Shown here: positions 61,974-64,000 of the stretch, one piece after another
How positions within the stretch are numbered: position 1 is the first letter of the stretch
Layout: each line of letters opens with the position of its first letter
Source of the DNA: Saprospiraceae bacterium UBA6168
GTDB taxonomy: Bacteria > Bacteroidota > Bacteroidia > Chitinophagales > Saprospiraceae
NCBI GenBank assembly: GCA_002435785.1
Contig: DIUC01000033.1
Span: 109,303 to 173,302, forward strand
Length of the DNA: 64,000 nt
Direction: 5' to 3'
Made by a program: the position numbers and the translations under genes
Notes under the pieces: generated by a model
Told to the model about the DNA's origin: nothing
The model's input: the letters and a program-made list of their open reading frames with translations, nothing else
Databases searched by the model: none

Positions 61974-64000
61974 ATGACAGAAAACAAACACGTATCGAGC
62001 GTCCTGACGTTTCCATCCGATACCTGTCTGCATGATATTTTTCAGCGGGAAGCCCGCCGTTGCCCTGATGCAACTGCACTCGTATTCGGCCCAACCACCA
62101 TGACTTATGCGGAACTTGATGACCGCTCCAGCCAGCTCGCATCTCAACTCATTCAACTCGGCATCCAATCGGAAGACTTCGTGGCCATCTACTTGGAGCG
62201 CTCTTTCGAGATGATAATCGGCATCTTCGGCATCCTGAAAGCGGGCGGTGCCTACGTGCCCATTGACGTGGATTATCCCACCGACCGAATGGCCTTCATG
62301 GTAGCGGATTGCGCAGCAAAAGTCATCCTGACACAAAGCCATCTGGTGAAAAACCTGCCTGATACCAGTGCCAAAGTCATCTGCCTCGACCAGCCGCTGC
62401 CCCCAATCGTAAATCGTAAATCGTCAATCGTCAATCCAACGAACCTGGCCTACATGATTTACACCTCCGGCTCCACCGGAAAGCCAAAGGGCTGCATGAT
62501 AACCCACGAAAACCTCTGCAACCAACTCGAAGGCCAGCAGGCCATTGCCCCTGCGCCCGTCGGTGCAATGATGCTCACTTGCTCCATCAGCTTCGACGTT
62601 TCGGTGCTGACCATTTTCTGGACTTTACTACAAGGTGCGCCCCTTGTTTTGCCACGGCAGGGGGAGGAGAGAGACATGGCGCAACTTGCTGAAACTATTT
62701 TCAAAAACCAGGTAACACACATCCTCACCCTGCCATCGCTCTACACCCTGCTGCTTGACCAAGCGCCGCCGCATAAGTTGCAAAGCCTGCAACTCGTCAA
62801 CGTCAGCGGCGAGGTGTGCCCAACTTCGCTGGCGCAAAAACACGAACAAGTCATTCCCAACAGCCAACTTTACAACCTCTACGGCCCCACCGAAGCGACG
62901 GTGAATTGTACTTATTTCAAATTTTCAAAAGGCTTTAACGAGCCAAAAGCGCCCATCGGCATCCCCATCCTGAACTACGAGATTTTCATTTTGGATGAGA
63001 AAATGCAGGAAGTCCCACGAGGCGAAGTTGGCGAAATCTACATCGGCGGCACAAAGCCCGTCGTGGGCCGTGGCTACTGGAATCGTCCCGAACTATCTGC
63101 CGAAAGATTTATTGACGATTTACGATTTACGATTTACGATTGGGAGCCGCAGGAAAATCGTCAATCGTCAATCGTCAATCGTAAATTATACAAAACTGGC
63201 GACCTCGCCCGCTGGCAGCCAGATGGCAATATCGAGTTCCTTGGACGCTCTGATTTTCAGGTCAAGTTCCGAGGCTACCGCATTGAGTTGGGGGAAATCG
63301 AAACCGCCATCGCCAATCATCCCGCTGTGCGGGAAACGGTGGTGGTTTTGAAAAACCAGCATGTCGTCAATGAGGGCAAATTGGTGGCGTACATCGTTCA
63401 GAATCAAGGCCTTGTACTGACAGTTAGCGAGTTGAGGGACTTTCTTTCAGCCAGTTTGCCGGAGTATATGCTGCCCTCACATTTTGTCATGCTACAAAGC
63501 ATCCCATTGACCACCAACGGAAAAATTGACCGAAAAGCACTGCCCGAACCCGGCGGCGATCGCCCAGAACTTGACCAAGCATTTGAGGCCCCACAGGGTG
63601 ATTTGGAAAAACTTATAGCTACGAAATGGGAGGAATTGCTGCAAATCAGCCCCATCGGTCGCCACGACAAATTCTTCGAACTTGGGGGCAACAGCATCCA
63701 AGCTGCCCGATTCATCGGTGGTCTGATGACGGCTTGTGAGGCCAGTATTTTCATCACCACCATCTTCGACCATCCGACTGTGGCGGGCTATGCTGCTTTT
63801 TTTGAAAAAAACTACAAAAACCTCCTACCGAGGTTGCTCAAAGAAACTGTCAACTTTTATAATCCTACGACGGGGGAGGCGTCTGGAAACATTCGCCTCC
63901 CAAAAAAATTGACAGCCCAAGACATCGCAGATTTTAGGACGATTATCCCCCAACATTTGCCTGGAACCGAACAAAGGATTGGAAAGCCCGAGGCACGAGG
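61974..64000 (+). CDS. Adenylation-thiolation (NRPS-type) protein, truncated by the window edge
   Basis: An open frame of at least 675 codons running past the right edge; it is the only long frame in this stretch. The adenylation motifs appear in order: TYAEL (A1), LKAGGAYVPID (A2), YTSGSTGKPKG (A3), FDVS (A4), NLYGPTE (A5), GEVGEIYIGG (A6), YKTGDLARW (A7), GRSDFQVKFRGYRIELGEIE (A8), LPEYMLPSHF (A9), NGKIDRKALP (A10). The thiolation site follows (FFELGGNSIQ, Ser in the GGNS motif). The Asp of FDVS suggests an alpha-amino-acid substrate; I do not predict which. No condensation domain precedes it. Two heptamer repeats are inserted in frame (62405-62436, 63111-63186). Start 61974 is chosen for its AAGGAG; 61950 is possible. 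Confidence 0.93.
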   Translation, partial: MTENKHVSSVLTFPSDTCLHDIFQREARRCPDATALVFGPTTMTYAELDDRSSQLASQLIQLGIQSEDFVAIYLERSFEMIIGIFGILKAGGAYVPIDVDYPTDRMAFMVADCAAKVILTQSHLVKNLPDTSAKVICLDQPLPPIVNRKSSIVNPTNLAYMIYTSGSTGKPKGCMITHENLCNQLEGQQAIAPAPVGAMMLTCSISFDVSVLTIFWTLLQGAPLVLPRQGEERDMAQLAETIFKNQVTHILTLPSLYTLLLDQAPPHKLQSLQLVNVSGEVCPTSLAQKHEQVIPNSQLYNLYGPTEATVNCTYFKFSKGFNEPKAPIGIPILNYEIFILDEKMQEVPRGEVGEIYIGGTKPVVGRGYWNRPELSAERFIDDLRFTIYDWEPQENRQSSIVNRKLYKTGDLARWQPDGNIEFLGRSDFQVKFRGYRIELGEIETAIANHPAVRETVVVLKNQHVVNEGKLVAYIVQNQGLVLTVSELRDFLSASLPEYMLPSHFVMLQSIPLTTNGKIDRKALPEPGGDRPELDQAFEAPQGDLEKLIATKWEELLQISPIGRHDKFFELGGNSIQAARFIGGLMTACEASIFITTIFDHPTVAGYAAFFEKNYKNLLPRLLKETVNFYNPTTGEASGNIRLPKKLTAQDIADFRTIIPQHLPGTEQRIGKPEAR
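62405..62436 (+). repeat. In-frame heptamer repeat inside the adenylation domain, first site
   Basis: 4.6 copies of AATCGT[AC]. It lies between the A2-A3 variable loop and the A3 motif, and is translated as part of PIVNRKSSIVNP. The same words occur at 63111-63186. Confidence 0.93.
63111..63186 (+). repeat. In-frame palindromic heptamer repeat inside the adenylation domain, second site
   Basis: Two 31-nt arms (63111-63141 and 63156-63186) of heptamers, ATTTACG-type on the left and AATCGTC-type on the right, inverted around a 14-nt loop. It lies between the ERF of motif A6 and YKTGD of A7. The reading frame continues through it. Confidence 0.93.
63972..63991 (+). repeat. Partial copy of the GGATTGGAAAGCCCGA element at the window end
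   Basis: Twenty nucleotides identical to 56963-56982, translated in frame as QRIGKPE. The complementary arm would lie beyond the window. Confidence 0.85.

Overview
The window reads as a chromosomal segment of a member of the Bacteroidota, most likely of the Saprospiria (Haliscomenobacter/Lewinella-like). The phylum call rests on several signs: two large secreted proteins with type IX secretion (gliding-motility-type) C-terminal domains and SprB-like repeats, DUF4836 and DUF4369/TlpA lipoproteins, a bacillithiol-system YtxJ protein, a DASH cryptochrome, almost no Shine-Dalgarno sequences, and TTG/TAnnTTTG-type promoters. The class-level call is an inference from overall gene style, not from a marker gene. 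Coding density is high, and genes lie on both strands in short operons.

Layout. 0-18 kb is mostly housekeeping: a DUF5691 protein, dapB, an ABC-F ATPase, a metallo-beta-lactamase-fold hydrolase, a TlpA-like lipoprotein, purL, a DUF4836 lipoprotein, a CAU-anticodon tRNA, a TPR protein, hemL, a tail-anchored protein, an HNH nuclease with a small partner, and rnr. 18-22.5 kb holds a BioD-like/DRTGG ATPase, ytxJ, a 46-codon lipoprotein gene, an mpl-type ligase and a lipocalin-like lipoprotein. 22.5-31.6 kb is dominated by two T9SS adhesin-like proteins (690 and 2176 aa) that share a repeated N-terminal module. 31.7-51.8 kb carries an outer-membrane barrel with a 1033-aa TPR partner, a DASH cryptochrome, a GT4 glycosyltransferase, typA/bipA, a deoxynucleoside kinase, gatC, a LolD-like ATPase, a PduO-type adenosyltransferase, and a pyrG-glycosyltransferase-SpoU-EVE cluster.

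52.4-61 kb is a surface-polysaccharide locus. It starts with an intact stand-alone response regulator and continues with a polyprenyl-phosphate sugar transferase fused to a degenerate receiver domain. Two GT2 glycosyltransferases follow, then a small helical protein, an SGNH hydrolase, an MBOAT acyltransferase and a DltD/SGNH-like protein. The simplest model is a secreted glycan that is initiated, extended and O-acylated here, with initiation tied to a receiver signal. The window ends inside an adenylation-thiolation (NRPS-type) gene that runs off the right edge.

The most unusual aspect is the number of short repeats, mostly palindromic, of at least eight unrelated families. Several abut or overwrite the 3' ends of genes, and others lie in frame inside the NRPS-type gene, where they occupy variable loops of the adenylation domain. 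A 164-bp array after one GT2 gene carries eight copies of an 8-mer at an exact 21-bp spacing.
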